Positions 8,383 to 17,440 of a stretch of DNA of 64,000 nt are shown piece by piece (position 1 is the first letter of the stretch; every line of letters starts with the position of its first letter). Made by a program: the position numbers and the translations under genes. Below the pieces are notes generated by a model. It had not been told where the DNA came from. It worked only from the letters and a program-made list of their open reading frames with translations, and did no database searches. Source of the DNA: JAFAYN01 sp963733105 (lineage in GTDB: Bacteria > Gemmatimonadota > Gemmatimonadetes > Longimicrobiales > Longimicrobiaceae); NCBI GenBank assembly GCA_963733105.1, contig CAVTCB010000005.1:62001-126000 (forward strand), written 5' to 3'.

Positions 8383-8673
8383 ATGGTGCAGGATCCGCAG
8401 CGAATCGACCTCTCGCTGGAGCCGCTCGACGACTACGTGGTCGTGCAGCCGACCGACGACGAGGCCGAGACGAAGACGGGCCTGATCATCCCGGCGTCCG
8501 CCGAGGCCGTCTGCCAGACGGGAATCGTGACCGCGGTCGGGGCCGAGCCGGGCGGGCTCGACCCGGGCGACAAGGTGCTCTTCCCGAAGGACGCGGGCTT
8601 CGAGGTGCGGCTGCACGGCACCGAGGTGAAGGTGCTGCGCCGCGGCGAGCTGATCGCGCGCATCCACGACTAG
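8383..8673 (+). CDS. groS: GroES-like co-chaperonin without adjacent groEL
   Basis: A 96-residue GroES-fold protein. The N-terminal strand LSLEPLDDYVVVQPTDDE, the mobile-loop position ETKTGLIIP and the C-terminal EVKVLRRGELIARI match the co-chaperonin family, which caps GroEL and aids protein folding. No groEL follows; two tRNA genes do. This is either a second, orphan GroES or a copy whose partner lies elsewhere. The start ATG lies 9 bp downstream of the ABC ATPase stop. Confidence 0.8.
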   Translation: MVQDPQRIDLSLEPLDDYVVVQPTDDEAETKTGLIIPASAEAVCQTGIVTAVGAEPGGLDPGDKVLFPKDAGFEVRLHGTEVKVLRRGELIARIHD

Positions 8674-8700
8674 AAGCGTCTGCGCCGTTCGCAAACAGAA

Positions 8701-8739
8701 GCGCCCGCTTCCGGTGAGTACACCTGGGGAAACGGGCGC
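8701..8739 (+). terminator. Extended hairpin after the GroES-like gene
   Basis: The arms GCGCCCGCTT and AAACGGGCGC pair with one mismatch. Inside them CCGGTG pairs with CACC(T)GG. It lies 28 bp after the stop codon. There is no U-tract, so this is a terminator-like hairpin by position and pairing only. Confidence 0.4.
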
Positions 8740-8859
8740 CGCAGTGCCGGGGAACCAGGGGGGAACCCGACAGCGTCAATGTTCCCGCACGCGGCGCGGC
8801 ACGACATGCCCCCGACGGGTGATTTGCGAATCGGGTCCTGCGATACCATCACCTTCCAC

Positions 8860-8950
8860 GGAGAAGTGGCCGAGTGGCTGAAGGCGGCGCCCTGCTAAGG
8901 CGTTATGGGGGTGAATGCCTCCATCGAGGGTTCGAATCCCTCCTTCTCCG
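8860..8950 (+). tRNA. tRNA-Ser (anticodon GCT)
   Basis: Acceptor stem GGAGAAG pairs with CTTCTCC. A long variable arm typical of class II tRNA is present, with T-loop GGTTCGAATC. The anticodon loop CTGCTAA gives anticodon GCT, reading AGC/AGU. About 91 nt; CCA is not encoded. Confidence 0.95.
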
Positions 8951-9018
8951 TTCTCGCGCTCCTGACCGGCGGGAGCGCGAGGGGCGCGGTACACAACCCG
9001 CTACGCTGTCCCTCGCTC

Positions 9019-9107
9019 GGAGAGGTGGCAGAGCGGTCGAATGCGGCGGTCTCGAAAACCGTTACGGGTCGTTAGGCTCGTCGAGGGTTCAAATCCCTCC
9101 CTCTCCG
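9019..9107 (+). tRNA. tRNA-Ser (anticodon CGA)
   Basis: Acceptor stem GGAGAGG pairs with CCTCTCC. It has a long variable arm and T-loop GGTTCAAATC. The anticodon loop CTCGAAA gives anticodon CGA, reading UCG. It lies 68 bp after the first tRNA-Ser, so the pair is probably one transcript. Confidence 0.95.
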
Positions 9108-9117
9108 CTAAAGCAAG

Positions 9118-9147
9118 CCGAAACCCTGTATTGATGCGGGGTTGCGG
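9118..9147 (+). terminator. Hairpin after the tRNA-Ser pair
   Basis: CCGAAACCC pairs with GGGTTGCGG (one mismatch) around a 12-nt loop, 10 bp after the second tRNA. It is followed by a C/T-rich stretch, not a clean T-run. This is a plausible transcription end for the tRNA pair. Confidence 0.4.
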
Positions 9148-9315
9148 CCTCTCTCGTACGCAGACCATCGTCCCCGGTTCCGGCCGCGTCCGCTCACGTC
9201 CGGCTGACGCGGGGTGTGTCGAGGCGCGCGGTGTGGCGCGCGCCTCGTGGTCGCCCGAGGGGGGACGTAGGACGAGAGCCGGGGTTCCGTCTGGGCCGTC
9301 TGCTTAGCTCAATCC

Positions 9316-9552
9316 GTGATCTCAAAGACGGCACTGCAGGTCGAGAGCCAGCTCGCAACGTTGCTGCGTATGGAGCCCTCAGAAGTGCGGGAGTTCGTGA
9401 CCGAGGTGCTGGAGGATCGGCTCTGGCGGGGTCGCGAGAAGCGCGGCCGGCGCACAGGCATTCGCTTCGTACGGGGCACCCACGGCGGAAGCTACGTGCG
9501 CGACCCGGACGGCACTGACGTTCTTCCGCGTGGCGTCGAGCCGCCGCCTTAG
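9316..9552 (+). CDS. Small hypothetical protein
   Basis: A 78-residue open frame from a GTG. The N-terminal half (LATLLRMEPSEVREFVTEVLEDRLW) looks like an amphipathic helical segment, and the C-terminal half is Arg/Gly-rich. No signal peptide, no known domain and no clear ribosome-binding site. It lies in the weakly coding stretch between the tRNA pair and the kinase. It may be real, but coding potential cannot be tested here. Confidence 0.35.
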   Translation: MISKTALQVESQLATLLRMEPSEVREFVTEVLEDRLWRGREKRGRRTGIRFVRGTHGGSYVRDPDGTDVLPRGVEPPP

Positions 9553-9760
9553 CCGACGTACTCTCGCGCGCACCCCCAGCCGCGAGCTTCACGATCGCGC
9601 TCTGCGTGCGCCCACACTCGCCGCGTAAACGGTGAGCCGCACCCCTGCCGCGCGCACGACGCGAGTAGTCCGAACGGGAGATTGCACGCCGACTAACTCG
9701 CACCTATGGTGCGCCGGTCGCTTTCGCCGGTGGGACAACTTTCCGCTCTGAGGACTCGTC

Positions 9761-9826
9761 GTGGTTGCACTCAACATTGTCGTCCTCTATGCGCTGATCA
9801 TGCGCTGGCACGGCACGGAGCAATGA
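9761..9826 (+). CDS. Possible 21-residue membrane peptide
   Basis: The frame GTG...TGA encodes VALNIVVLYALIMRWHGTEQ after the initiator, a hydrophobic helix with a short polar end. An AGGA lies 6 nt upstream of the GTG. Very short frames arise by chance, so this is only a candidate small membrane protein in an otherwise uncoding region. Confidence 0.2.
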   Translation: MVALNIVVLYALIMRWHGTEQ

Positions 9827-9840
9827 GCCGACGCTCCCGC

Positions 9841-10585
9841 TCAGGGAAGGATTCGTCGGCGAACCTTCCGGCGGTCTGAGAACCCGATTCCAAATGAGCC
9901 TGTGTCGCCGGCCGCGCTGGGCGGCACGAGGCGATCAGCTACCGAGCGGCACGTGCGTCCCCACATGACCGTGCGCTCGCCGCCGCGGGAGTCGGAGACG
10001 TCGAGGACTCCGTTGACGCGCACGAGTTTCGCTCCGCGGATGCTTCGCTCGCGTGGACGCGCTGAACCGGATCGGGATCGTCGTCACGTCGTCCCGCTAC
10101 GAGACGATGCTGCGCCCCCTCGCCGTAGAGGAGCAGCCGCTTGTCCGCGACCACGAGCTCGACGGAGGAGCGGAGCACGCAGGCCTTCGGGCAGGTGACA
10201 CGTAGCCTGAAGGTGTTGCCGACGATGTCGCCAAGCGTCTGGCGGAAGAGATCGGCGTCGTTGATCCTCGGAAGCGGAGCCAGCGGAGCCTTGGGTACCT
10301 TGGGCCGCCGGATGCGTCGTACTCCTCGGGGCAGACGCCGCGGCGCTCCGACGCCTCTTGCGCCGTCTTGTGCGGTTCCGGGAGCTTCGGAATGTTCACG
10401 ACGAAGACCTTCCCGCTCTTGCAGACGATCTTGTAGTCGTACCAAGGCATGTCGTCCGGAATCGGAATGTCATCCGGAGGCGGAGGCGCCTGCGCCGACA
10501 CCGGTGTCGCTAGTGCCGCGGCGAGCGCAGCAAGGACGACGAGAGCAGGCACGCCGAGGCGTGCGAAGCGACGAAGCAGATCCAA
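9841..10585 (-). pseudogene. Frame-disrupted secreted hypothetical protein
   Basis: Reading on the minus strand from 10585, a clear signal peptide (LLRRFARLGVPALVVLAALA, cleavage near VSAQA) is followed by a Pro/Asp-rich stretch and a domain with Cys residues (YKIVCKSGKVFVVNIPKL). The frame then shifts near 10305 (continuing as KAPLAPLPRINDADLF and FRLRVTCPKACVLRSSVELV) and apparently again near 10028, ending at 9841. Paired Cys residues fit an exported protein. Both shifts are -1 (or +2), unlike the +1 insertions elsewhere in the window, so this could be true decay. I do not recognise the family. Confidence 0.5.
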
Positions 10586-10806
10586 GAGACTCCCCTATCC
10601 GCAGGTTGCAGGCAGACCGTAGTGCGGGAGGCCGACGCCGTCGACCACCCGAACGGGCAGTCCTGGCCCAAGACGGTCGCTCTCGAAGCGTGAGCCCGCC
10701 GAGCCCGGCTAGCTTGCGCGGCCCATTCCTGCCCGCTGGACACGGGCCGTTCGCCCTGGCTAGATTCCCTCCTCGGCAACACCTTCCCGGCTGCCGACGG
10801 AGCGGT

Positions 10807-12708
10807 TTGTCAACGATTGCTGCAGAGCAGGGGTCCGTTTCGAGAGCGCCTGCTGCGGCGACGATCCTCGCGCGGCGCGGCACCCTCGCTGCGCTTGCGG
10901 TAACAGGGCTTCTCGTCGCCGTCGGAGGCGGGCTCCTCGTTGCGACGAGCGCCCATCTCGTCGACCCGATCGCCTACGGCATCCAGATCGCCGTCATGGT
11001 CGTGGGCTGGGTCGCCGCGGCGCTCTACTGGCTGGTTCGCCGGCCCGGCAATCGCCTCGGGCTCTCGCTGCTCGCCCTCGCGGCCGCGACGGCTGTCCTC
11101 TTCCTCCAAGGAGCGGCCCAGCCCGTCCTCCACATCATCGGCGTGGCCATCGAGCCGATCTTCTTCCTCCTCGCGTACTACGTCGTCTTCGCGTTCCCGG
11201 ACGGACGGCTGGTCGGTCGCCTGGAAAAGGTTCTGCTGGGAGCAATGGCGCTGTACTTCCTGACGGGGTTCGTCCCCTATCTCTTCTTCTCACCGGTCGT
11301 CGGGGGCGGAGCTCCGCTCGCCGGCTGTACTGCGGAGTGCCCGACGAATGCGTTCATGATCGCCGACCGCCCGACGATCGCTGCCTCGTACGGAAGCGAC
11401 GGGTCGTACCTGGTGATCGCGATCATGACCGCGACCCTCCTCTGCCTCCTCTACCGCCTTGCGACGGCCTCCCGCCCACGCAGGCAAGCACTCCTCCCCG
11501 TGTACGTCCCCGCCGTCGCGCTCACGGTTCCGCTCCTGATCTTCCACGGAGTCGTCACCCAGTTGCTGCACCTCGACCCGGGCACGATCCATGACCTCGG
11601 CTGGTTCGTCACGGTCGCCCGCATGGCGCTTCCGTACGGGTTCCTGCTGGCGATCGTGACGACGACGTTCTTCGCCGCGAGCGCGTTGAAGGCGATCGTG
11701 GGACGGCTCGGCGACAACCCGAACGCCTCGCAGCTGCGCAGGATCCTCGCCGAGGCCCTCGACGAGCCTTCGCTCGAGCTCGCGTTCCGCGTCGGCCGAA
11801 CCGACGACTTCGTCGATTCGAGCGGCGAGGCGTACGTTCCGACCGCGGCGGCCGGCCGTTCGTCGACGCCGGTGGAGCGGAACGGCGAGACCGTGGCGGT
11901 CCTCACCTACGACTCGGCCCTGAACGCCGATCCGGAGCTCGTCCGCGCGGCGAGCCAGTCGGTGCTGCTCGCCCTGGAGCACGGTCGTCTGCAAACCGAG
12001 CTTCGCTCGAGCAACGCGGAGCTCCGCGCCTCGCGGGCTCGCATCGTGGCGGCGGGAGACGCCCAGCGCAGCAAGATCGAGCGGGACCTCCACGACGGAG
12101 CGCAGCAGCACCTGATCGCGCTTCGGATCAAGGTCGGCCTGGCGAGCGAGTCGGCCGAGGAGGATCCAGAGGTCGCGAAGCGACTCGCCGAGGTCGGCAG
12201 CGAGCTGGAGGAGATCCTGCAAGAGCTCCGCGATGTGGCGCAAGGGCTGTACCCGCCGGTGCTGCGCCAGTTCGGGCTCGGGGATGCCCTGGCCAGCGTC
12301 TCGCGGCGCTCAGTTCCACCGGCGACGGTCCGAGCTGCCGGGATCGGCCGCTACACCGAGGACATCGAGGCAGCCGTCTACTTCTGCTGCCTGGAAGGTC
12401 TTCAGAACGTCGGCAAGCATGCCGGCCCCGGTGCAAACGCGACGATCCGACTCTGGGAGCGTGGCAGCGAGCTCTGCTTCGAGGTCAGCGACGACGGCGT
12501 CGGCCACGACGCCGAGTCGGCTCGAAGCTCGGGGAACGGGCTCACGAACATGAGCGACCGCATCGCCGCGCTCGGAGGAGACCTCACCGTCGAGTCCGCG
12601 CCCGGCCGGGGCACCACCGTGCGAGGAAGCCTCCCGGTCACGGACCGTCTAGTCAGGTGCGGCGAGTCCGGCGGCGCGCAGCGGCCAGGTCGCGACGATT
12701 GCCGCTGA
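10807..12708 (+). CDS. Membrane sensor histidine kinase (HisKA_3/NarX-like)
   Basis: About 633 residues. The N-terminal third has seven or more membrane segments (LAALAVTGLLVAVGGGLLVA through YGFLLAIVTTTFFAASALKA). A linker follows, then the phosphoacceptor box KIERDLHDGAQQHLIALR and a HATPase_c domain (ECLQNVGKHA-like N-box at EGLQNVGKHAG, G-boxes DDGVGHD and GNGLTNMSDR). The TTG at 10807, preceded by GGAG, is my start choice because upstream sequence is non-coding in character; it is uncertain. The family senses membrane or redox signals and phosphorylates NarL-type regulators such as the one at 13281-13955. Confidence 0.85.
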   Translation: MSTIAAEQGSVSRAPAAATILARRGTLAALAVTGLLVAVGGGLLVATSAHLVDPIAYGIQIAVMVVGWVAAALYWLVRRPGNRLGLSLLALAAATAVLFLQGAAQPVLHIIGVAIEPIFFLLAYYVVFAFPDGRLVGRLEKVLLGAMALYFLTGFVPYLFFSPVVGGGAPLAGCTAECPTNAFMIADRPTIAASYGSDGSYLVIAIMTATLLCLLYRLATASRPRRQALLPVYVPAVALTVPLLIFHGVVTQLLHLDPGTIHDLGWFVTVARMALPYGFLLAIVTTTFFAASALKAIVGRLGDNPNASQLRRILAEALDEPSLELAFRVGRTDDFVDSSGEAYVPTAAAGRSSTPVERNGETVAVLTYDSALNADPELVRAASQSVLLALEHGRLQTELRSSNAELRASRARIVAAGDAQRSKIERDLHDGAQQHLIALRIKVGLASESAEEDPEVAKRLAEVGSELEEILQELRDVAQGLYPPVLRQFGLGDALASVSRRSVPPATVRAAGIGRYTEDIEAAVYFCCLEGLQNVGKHAGPGANATIRLWERGSELCFEVSDDGVGHDAESARSSGNGLTNMSDRIAALGGDLTVESAPGRGTTVRGSLPVTDRLVRCGESGGAQRPGRDDCR

Positions 12709-12747
12709 CAGGTCAGCGGGCGCCGAGGACAGATCGACCAGGCCGGT

Positions 12748-13173
12748 TCAGGAAGGCGCCGGGCCGTGCTCGGACCACAACCGTCGCAGCGTCGAGGGCC
12801 CGAACTCGTCCTTGCGGATCATCGCCGCGGCACCGCAGGACTCGACGCCCGCCGAAGGCCCTTCGAGGCGCTCCGTCGAGACCAGCACGATCGTCGCTGC
12901 GGGATGGGCGGCGCTCAGGCGGCGCGCCGTCTCGAGGCCGTCGATCCCCGGCATGCGCACGTCGAGCAGGACGAGGTCGGGCTCGACGTCGCCGGCGAGC
13001 ACGACCGCTTCTTCGCCGCAGGCGGCTTCCCCGATGGGCTCGAAGCCCGCCGTCGCCTCGATCACCTCGCGGGCGACGTCGCGGAAGGCCGCCTGGTCGT
13101 CGACCGTGATGACGCCGACCGCGCGCTGACCCCTCAAGGTGCGGGCTCCTTCCCTGGTCGTCGAGCGGAACAT
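12748..13173 (-). CDS. Single-domain response regulator (receiver only)
   Basis: About 141 residues, consisting of one receiver domain. The motifs are VITVDDQAAF with the acidic pair, phospho-acceptor Asp in LVLLDVRMPGIDG, Ser in LVSTER and a Lys near MIRKDEFG. No output domain is attached, so it would act as a phosphate sink or by protein contact. The start is ambiguous: an ATG at 13173 (used), or a GTG just before VITVDDQ. It is convergent with the kinase at 10807-12708 and divergent from the NarL-type regulator. Confidence 0.75.
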   Translation of the reverse strand: MFRSTTREGARTLRGQRAVGVITVDDQAAFRDVAREVIEATAGFEPIGEAACGEEAVVLAGDVEPDLVLLDVRMPGIDGLETARRLSAAHPAATIVLVSTERLEGPSAGVESCGAAAMIRKDEFGPSTLRRLWSEHGPAPS

Positions 13174-13280
13174 TCGACGCCCGAGGAGAACAGCCGCAAT
13201 GTTGCCGACTGGTGTACGCCCAGGTGCCCTCATGCATACACGAGGGGATGCACCTACACCCGGTTCAGTATCGTGCTCGC

Positions 13281-13955
13281 GTGCCGATCCGGGTCGTAGT
13301 CGCGGACGACAGTCTTCTCGTCCGAGAGGGCATCGAGCAGGTGCTCTCGGGCCAGCCGGAGATCGAGGTTGTCGGCTCGTACACGGACTTCCCCTCGCTC
13401 CTCGAAGCGATCGAGGCGGAGCCGCCCGACGTCGTGCTGACCGACATCCGCATGCCGCCGTCGATGAGCGACGAGGGCATCAGGGTCGCGGCGCACCTGC
13501 GGGAGACCAACCCCGCGGTGGGCGTGGTCGTGCTCAGCCAGTTCTCCGAGCCGAGCTACGCGCTCGCGTTGCTCGAGTCCGGCTCGGACGGCCGCGCGTA
13601 CTTGCTGAAAGAGCGCGTGCACAACCGCGCACAGCTCGTGTCGGCGCTCGAGACGGTCGCAGCGGGCGGCTCGGTCATCGACACGAAGATCGTGGACGTT
13701 CTGCTGGCGGCGAGGACTCGTGCCGAGCACTCGCCTCTGGCCGAGCTCACGCCCCGCGAGCGGGAAGTCCTCGCCGAGATCGCCCAGGGCAAGAGCAACA
13801 GCGCGATCGCCGGCTCGCTCGTGCTCACGAAGCGAGCGGTCGAGAAGCACATCAACTCCATCTTTTCCAAGCTGAACCTCGCCGAGGCGGAGGACGCGAG
13901 CAAGCGGGTCAAGGCCGCGCTCGCGTTCCTCGCCGAGACCGAGACCGCCGCCTGA
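13281..13955 (+). CDS. NarL/LuxR-family response regulator
   Basis: About 224 residues. The receiver domain begins IRVVVADDSLLVREGI with phospho-acceptor Asp in PDVVLTDIRMP and Lys in YLLKERVHN. The LuxR helix-turn-helix begins LTPREREVLAEIAQGKSN and includes KRAVEKHINSIFSKLNL. The GTG at 13281 puts the receiver right at the N-terminus; upstream in-frame starts at 13212 and 13248 exist. With the kinase upstream it forms a likely two-component pair. A dimeric LuxR-type regulator is a candidate to bind the palindromes found at six promoters further on. Confidence 0.88.
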   Translation: MPIRVVVADDSLLVREGIEQVLSGQPEIEVVGSYTDFPSLLEAIEAEPPDVVLTDIRMPPSMSDEGIRVAAHLRETNPAVGVVVLSQFSEPSYALALLESGSDGRAYLLKERVHNRAQLVSALETVAAGGSVIDTKIVDVLLAARTRAEHSPLAELTPREREVLAEIAQGKSNSAIAGSLVLTKRAVEKHINSIFSKLNLAEAEDASKRVKAALAFLAETETAA

Positions 13956-14092
13956 CCTCGACTCAGCGGCGCGCACCCATCGAAGGCCGGATGCACGCAC
14001 CCCCGGAAGATCGGTGCGCGCGCCATTGCGGGCACGCGACTGGGGCGATTGACTCGAGGCGACCGAGTGGACGGTCGGTACGCGGAGGTGGG

Positions 14093-16364
14093 ATGCCACA
14101 CCAGGACTCGGGGGTCGTCGAGCTCCAGCGCGTCGCGCGCTCCGACCTTCTGGAGGCAAAGCTGCGCGTCCCGGTCGTTCGGCCGGGGAGCGTGCCGCGG
14201 TCTCCGTTGCTCAAGCGGCTGCAAGCTTCCGGCGCCCATTCGTTCGTGGTCGTTCTCGCCCCGGCGGGATACGGAAAGACGACGATGCTGGCGCAGTGGG
14301 CGGCCCAGGACGGACGGCCGTTCGCCTGGGTGTCGATCGACGGAGACGACGACGATCCGGTCGTCCTCACCAAGCTACGTCGCCACAGCCTTGAGCCGGG
14401 CCCAGCTCGTCGACTCGTCGGCCGCACCGACGGTCCGGCGACTGACGTCGGCGCTGATCTCGGCCGAGGAGCCGTTCGTGCTGGTGCTCGACAACGTGCA
14501 CGAGCTCAGGTCCCGTGAGAGCGCCCGTGCAGTCGCTGCCCTCGCCGAGCACATCCCCGAGGGATCGACGCTCGTGCTCGCAGGCCGCGTCCTGCCCCGG
14601 CTTCCGATCGCACGAGCGCGGGCTGCCGGTCGCCTGATCGAGGTCGGGGTCGATGAGCTCGCGTTGAGCCGGCGCGAGGTCGAGCTGTTGCTGCGCGGCG
14701 TCGGAGTCGAGCTCGAAGAGGCGGACGTGGCCGAGTTGACCGACCGAACAGAAGGGTGGGCGGTCGGTGCATACCTCGCCGCACTGGCGCTGAAGGACCA
14801 GACTGTGCAGGCCGGTCAGTCGATCGCCGCCCGCGGTGACGACCGCTTCGTCGCCGACTATTTCGACTTCGAGTACCTCTCGCGACTGGGGCCGAAGAGC
14901 ATCCGCTTCCTCACACGGACCGCAATCCTCGACCGGATGTGCGGGCCGCTCTGCGACGTCCTGCTCGACTCGGACGGATCGGCGAGCAGGCTCGAGTCGT
15001 TCGCGAGGGTCAACCTGTTCCTCGTCCCGCTCGATCGGCGGCGCGGGTGGTATCGGTACCACCACGAGTTCCGCGAGTTCTTGCGGGCCGAGCTGGAGCG
15101 GCTCGAGCCCGAGCTCGTTCCGGAGCTGCACCGTCGGGCCGCGGAGTGGTACGAGGGCGAGGATGCCTGTGAGGCGGCAATTCCCCACGCCCGTGCTGCC
15201 GGAGACTTCGACTGCCTGGCGCGGCTCGTGGGCAGGCTCGCGCTGCCTGCGTGCGCCACCGGTCGGGTTGCGACGGTCGAGGGCTGGCTCGACGGGTTCG
15301 ACGACGAGCGCCGGCTCGATCAGTATCCGAGCGTCGGCGTTCTCGGAGCGTGGGTTCACCTGTTGCGCGGCCGGCCGGCCGCCGCCAAGCGATGGCTCGA
15401 TGCGGCTGTGGGGAGCAAGGTCGACAGCGCCATGCCCGACGGAAGCCGCTCGCTCGAGCCATGGATCGCTCTGCTCCGCGCAGCCATGTGCCGGAGACGG
15501 CGTCGAGCAGATGCGAGGTCGATGCGGAGATCGCTCTGCGCGACCTGGGTCCGTCGAGCGGGTGGCGCCCCGCAGCCCTGCTCCTTCGCGGTGTCGCGCA
15601 GCTGCTCCTCGGCGACGACTGACTGCGGCGACGAGAGCCTGGCCGAGGCGGCCGAGACAGCCGAGAGCATGGGTGCGACGAGCATCCAGATGCTCGCGCT
15701 CGCCGAGCGCTGCCTGCTCGCGGCGGCCCGTGAAGACGACGCCGGAGCAGAAGCGTTGGCGCTGCAAGCGCGCGCCCTGACCGACTTCGATCAACTCGGC
15801 GACGACGCGACGAGCGCGCTCGCGTTCGCAGCGTCCGCGCGTCTGGGTCTGCGCGGACACGACCTGACGTCGGCCCGTGCGGATCTCCTGAAGGCGCAGG
15901 AGCTCGCGCCGCAGCTCACCTACGCGCTTCCGTGGTGCTCGGTCCAGACGAACCTCGAGCTGGCGCGGGCCGATCTCGCCCAGCTCGACCCGCCCGGCGC
16001 CCGTGGCTGGCTGTCCGCCGCGGACGAGATCCTCAGCCGTCGACCCCGGCTCGGCACTCTCGTGGCGGAGTCGAAAGCGCTCCAGGCCCAGGCAGACAGA
16101 GTCGCCGAGCTGTGCGAAGGTCGAGCGGCGGGCCTGACGACGGCAGAGCTCCGGCTCCTGCCGCTCCTGACCACTCATCTTTCCTTTCGCGAGATCGCGC
16201 AGCGGTTCTACGTCTCGCGCAACACCGTCAAGACCCAGGCAATCTCGGTCTACCGCAAGCTCAACGTCTCCAGCCGGAGTGAGGCGATCGCGCGGGCGAC
16301 GGAGCTCGGGCTCGTCCACCCGGAGGGCGCAGCAGGACAGCCCGCTTTCATCCCGTCGGGATGA
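14093..16364 (+). CDS. MalT-like LuxR-family ATPase regulator (frameshifted)
   Basis: A large signal-transduction ATPase (STAND) regulator of about 755 residues after frame correction. Order: P-loop APAGYGKTTMLAQWA near residue 65, sensor LVLDNVHEL, the winged-helix/arm region (LSRREVELLLRGVG), a TPR-like helical region, and a C-terminal LuxR helix-turn-helix (LSFREIAQRFYVSRNTVKTQ). The ATG at 14093 has GGAGG 6 nt upstream. Four single-base insertions (about 14378, 15493, 15530 and 15623) break the frame; removing them restores a continuous domain. Such proteins bind ATP and an inducer, oligomerise and activate transcription. A copy of the six-fold palindrome lies within its last codons and serves the next gene. 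Confidence 0.8.
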
Positions 16365-16392
16365 TGCGCTCGGCTCGCATCAGGTGTTGGAT
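16347..16392 (+). promoter_or_regulatory. Operator-promoter copy A, before the CMD-family gene
   Basis: Palindrome TTCATCC-CGTCG-GGATGAT at 16347-16365, then 21 nt, then a -10-like hexamer TTGGAT at 16387-16392. The GTG of the next gene is at 16407. It overlaps the 3' end of the MalT-like gene. The same layout occurs at five other promoters in the window. Confidence 0.6.
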
Positions 16393-16406
16393 GGCGGGGC
16401 AGAGCC

Positions 16407-16748
16407 GTGCTCGACTACAAAGCCACCCTCCGCAGGCTCGCGCTCCGCGACGACCGCTACATCGAGTCGCTGCTCGCTGAAGACCGCATGGGCGCCGCCG
16501 AGGCCGGCATCGACGCCCGCGCGCACGCGCTCGTCCGGGTCGGGGCGCTGATCGCGATCGACGCCGCTCCTCCCTCCTTCATGAGCGCCGCCGAGGCTGC
16601 GCTCGAAGCGGGTGCGACCTACGAGGAGCTCGTGGGCACGCTGATCGTGGTCATGCCGGTGGTCGGGGTCGCCCGCGTCGTCTCCGCCGCCCCGAACCTC
16701 GGGCTCGCGCTCGGCTACGACGTCGGCGACGCGCTCGAGACGTCCTAG
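16407..16748 (+). CDS. Carboxymuconolactone-decarboxylase-family protein without Cys motif
   Basis: A 113-residue all-helical protein of the CMD/AhpD superfamily (ARAHALVRVGALIAIDAAPP, then SAAEAALEAGATYEELVGTL). Peroxidase members carry CxxC in the middle helix; no Cys is present here, so a thiol peroxidase role is unlikely and a decarboxylase-like or binding role is open. The GTG start at 16407 lies 41 bp after palindrome copy A, placing the gene in the proposed regulon. It converges with the DUF2254 gene, overlapping its end by 4 nt. Confidence 0.75.
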   Translation: MLDYKATLRRLALRDDRYIESLLAEDRMGAAEAGIDARAHALVRVGALIAIDAAPPSFMSAAEAALEAGATYEELVGTLIVVMPVVGVARVVSAAPNLGLALGYDVGDALETS

Positions 16749-17440
16749 AGACGCTGCGCCGACCCTCCGATTCCCTGCGGGTCCGCGGCGTCGGCGAGAT
16801 CGAGATCGACCGTCCCGCCAAAGCCCTGCCTGACCGTCGCCGCCAGCCGTGCAAGCTCTTCGTCGACCGCAGCGCGACGCTCCGGCAGGACGGACTCACG
16901 GAGCTCCTCCAGCACGGCACGCATGCGGCGCATGACCTGCACGGAACGCTCGCCGTACTCGCGGATCTCTGTAACCGCCAGCGACAGAAAGTCCTCCCAG
17001 CGCCGGACGGGCACGAGCACCTCGGCGCTCCCCGCCCGGCGCGCCGAGGGCAGCGGCAGCGGGGTCGAGCCGACCAGCCGCAGCGTGTCGCCGAGGTGGT
17101 TGAGCACCTGCACCGCGGTCGTGGGATCGTTGACCGCGGGCGAGAGCGCCCTGTTGGCGATGTCGACCATGATCCGGATCGCGAACGCGGGATCCTGCTC
17201 GATCGTGCGCTCGTCGCCGAGCGCGACCATCCCTCGCAGCTGCCCGTCTGCGGCTGCGCCCGGGTCCTCGCCGTAGACCTCGACGAGCGCAGCACCCTCG
17301 GGTACGAAGTCGCCGACGCCGTGGCGGAGAACGAGCCGACACCGGCTTGTCTGCGCGTAGCGGACGAGGCCGCGACCGTCGAAGGCCTGAATCGCCCCCG
17401 CGCCCGTGCTCCGAACCACGCGCACAGGCTCCTCACCCAT
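16745..17440 (-). CDS. DUF2254 membrane protein, C-terminal part
   Basis: About 231 residues from an internal ATG at 17440, forming the soluble C-terminal portion of a DUF2254 protein (VNDPTTAVQVLNHLGDTLRL is a typical segment: SPAVNDPTTA). The N-terminal part lies immediately upstream in another frame (17433-18029) and the two frames overlap by 8 nt. Their sum, about 430 residues, equals one normal DUF2254 protein. A single +1 insertion near 17437 is the simplest explanation. Translational coupling of two subunits is the alternative. Function of the family is unknown. Confidence 0.7.
   Translation of the reverse strand: MGEEPVRVVRSTGAGAIQAFDGRGLVRYAQTSRCRLVLRHGVGDFVPEGAALVEVYGEDPGAAADGQLRGMVALGDERTIEQDPAFAIRIMVDIANRALSPAVNDPTTAVQVLNHLGDTLRLVGSTPLPLPSARRAGSAEVLVPVRRWEDFLSLAVTEIREYGERSVQVMRRMRAVLEELRESVLPERRAAVDEELARLAATVRQGFGGTVDLDLADAADPQGIGGSAQRL

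Noticed and set aside
8745..8850. GCCGGGGAACCA and a later GGGTGATTT resembled parts of a c-di-AMP (ydaO-type) riboswitch
   Set aside because: The spacing and other conserved blocks are missing, and the next downstream gene is a tRNA, not a cell-wall or potassium gene.
8860..9107. tRNA-Ser pair as a possible integration site for a mobile element
   Set aside because: No integrase, no duplicated tRNA 3' end and no composition change are visible downstream.
13974..13995. CCCATCG...GGATGCA looked like a seventh copy of the six-fold palindrome upstream of the MalT-like gene
   Set aside because: Arms match poorly, the spacer is 6 nt and no -10 hexamer sits 21 nt downstream.
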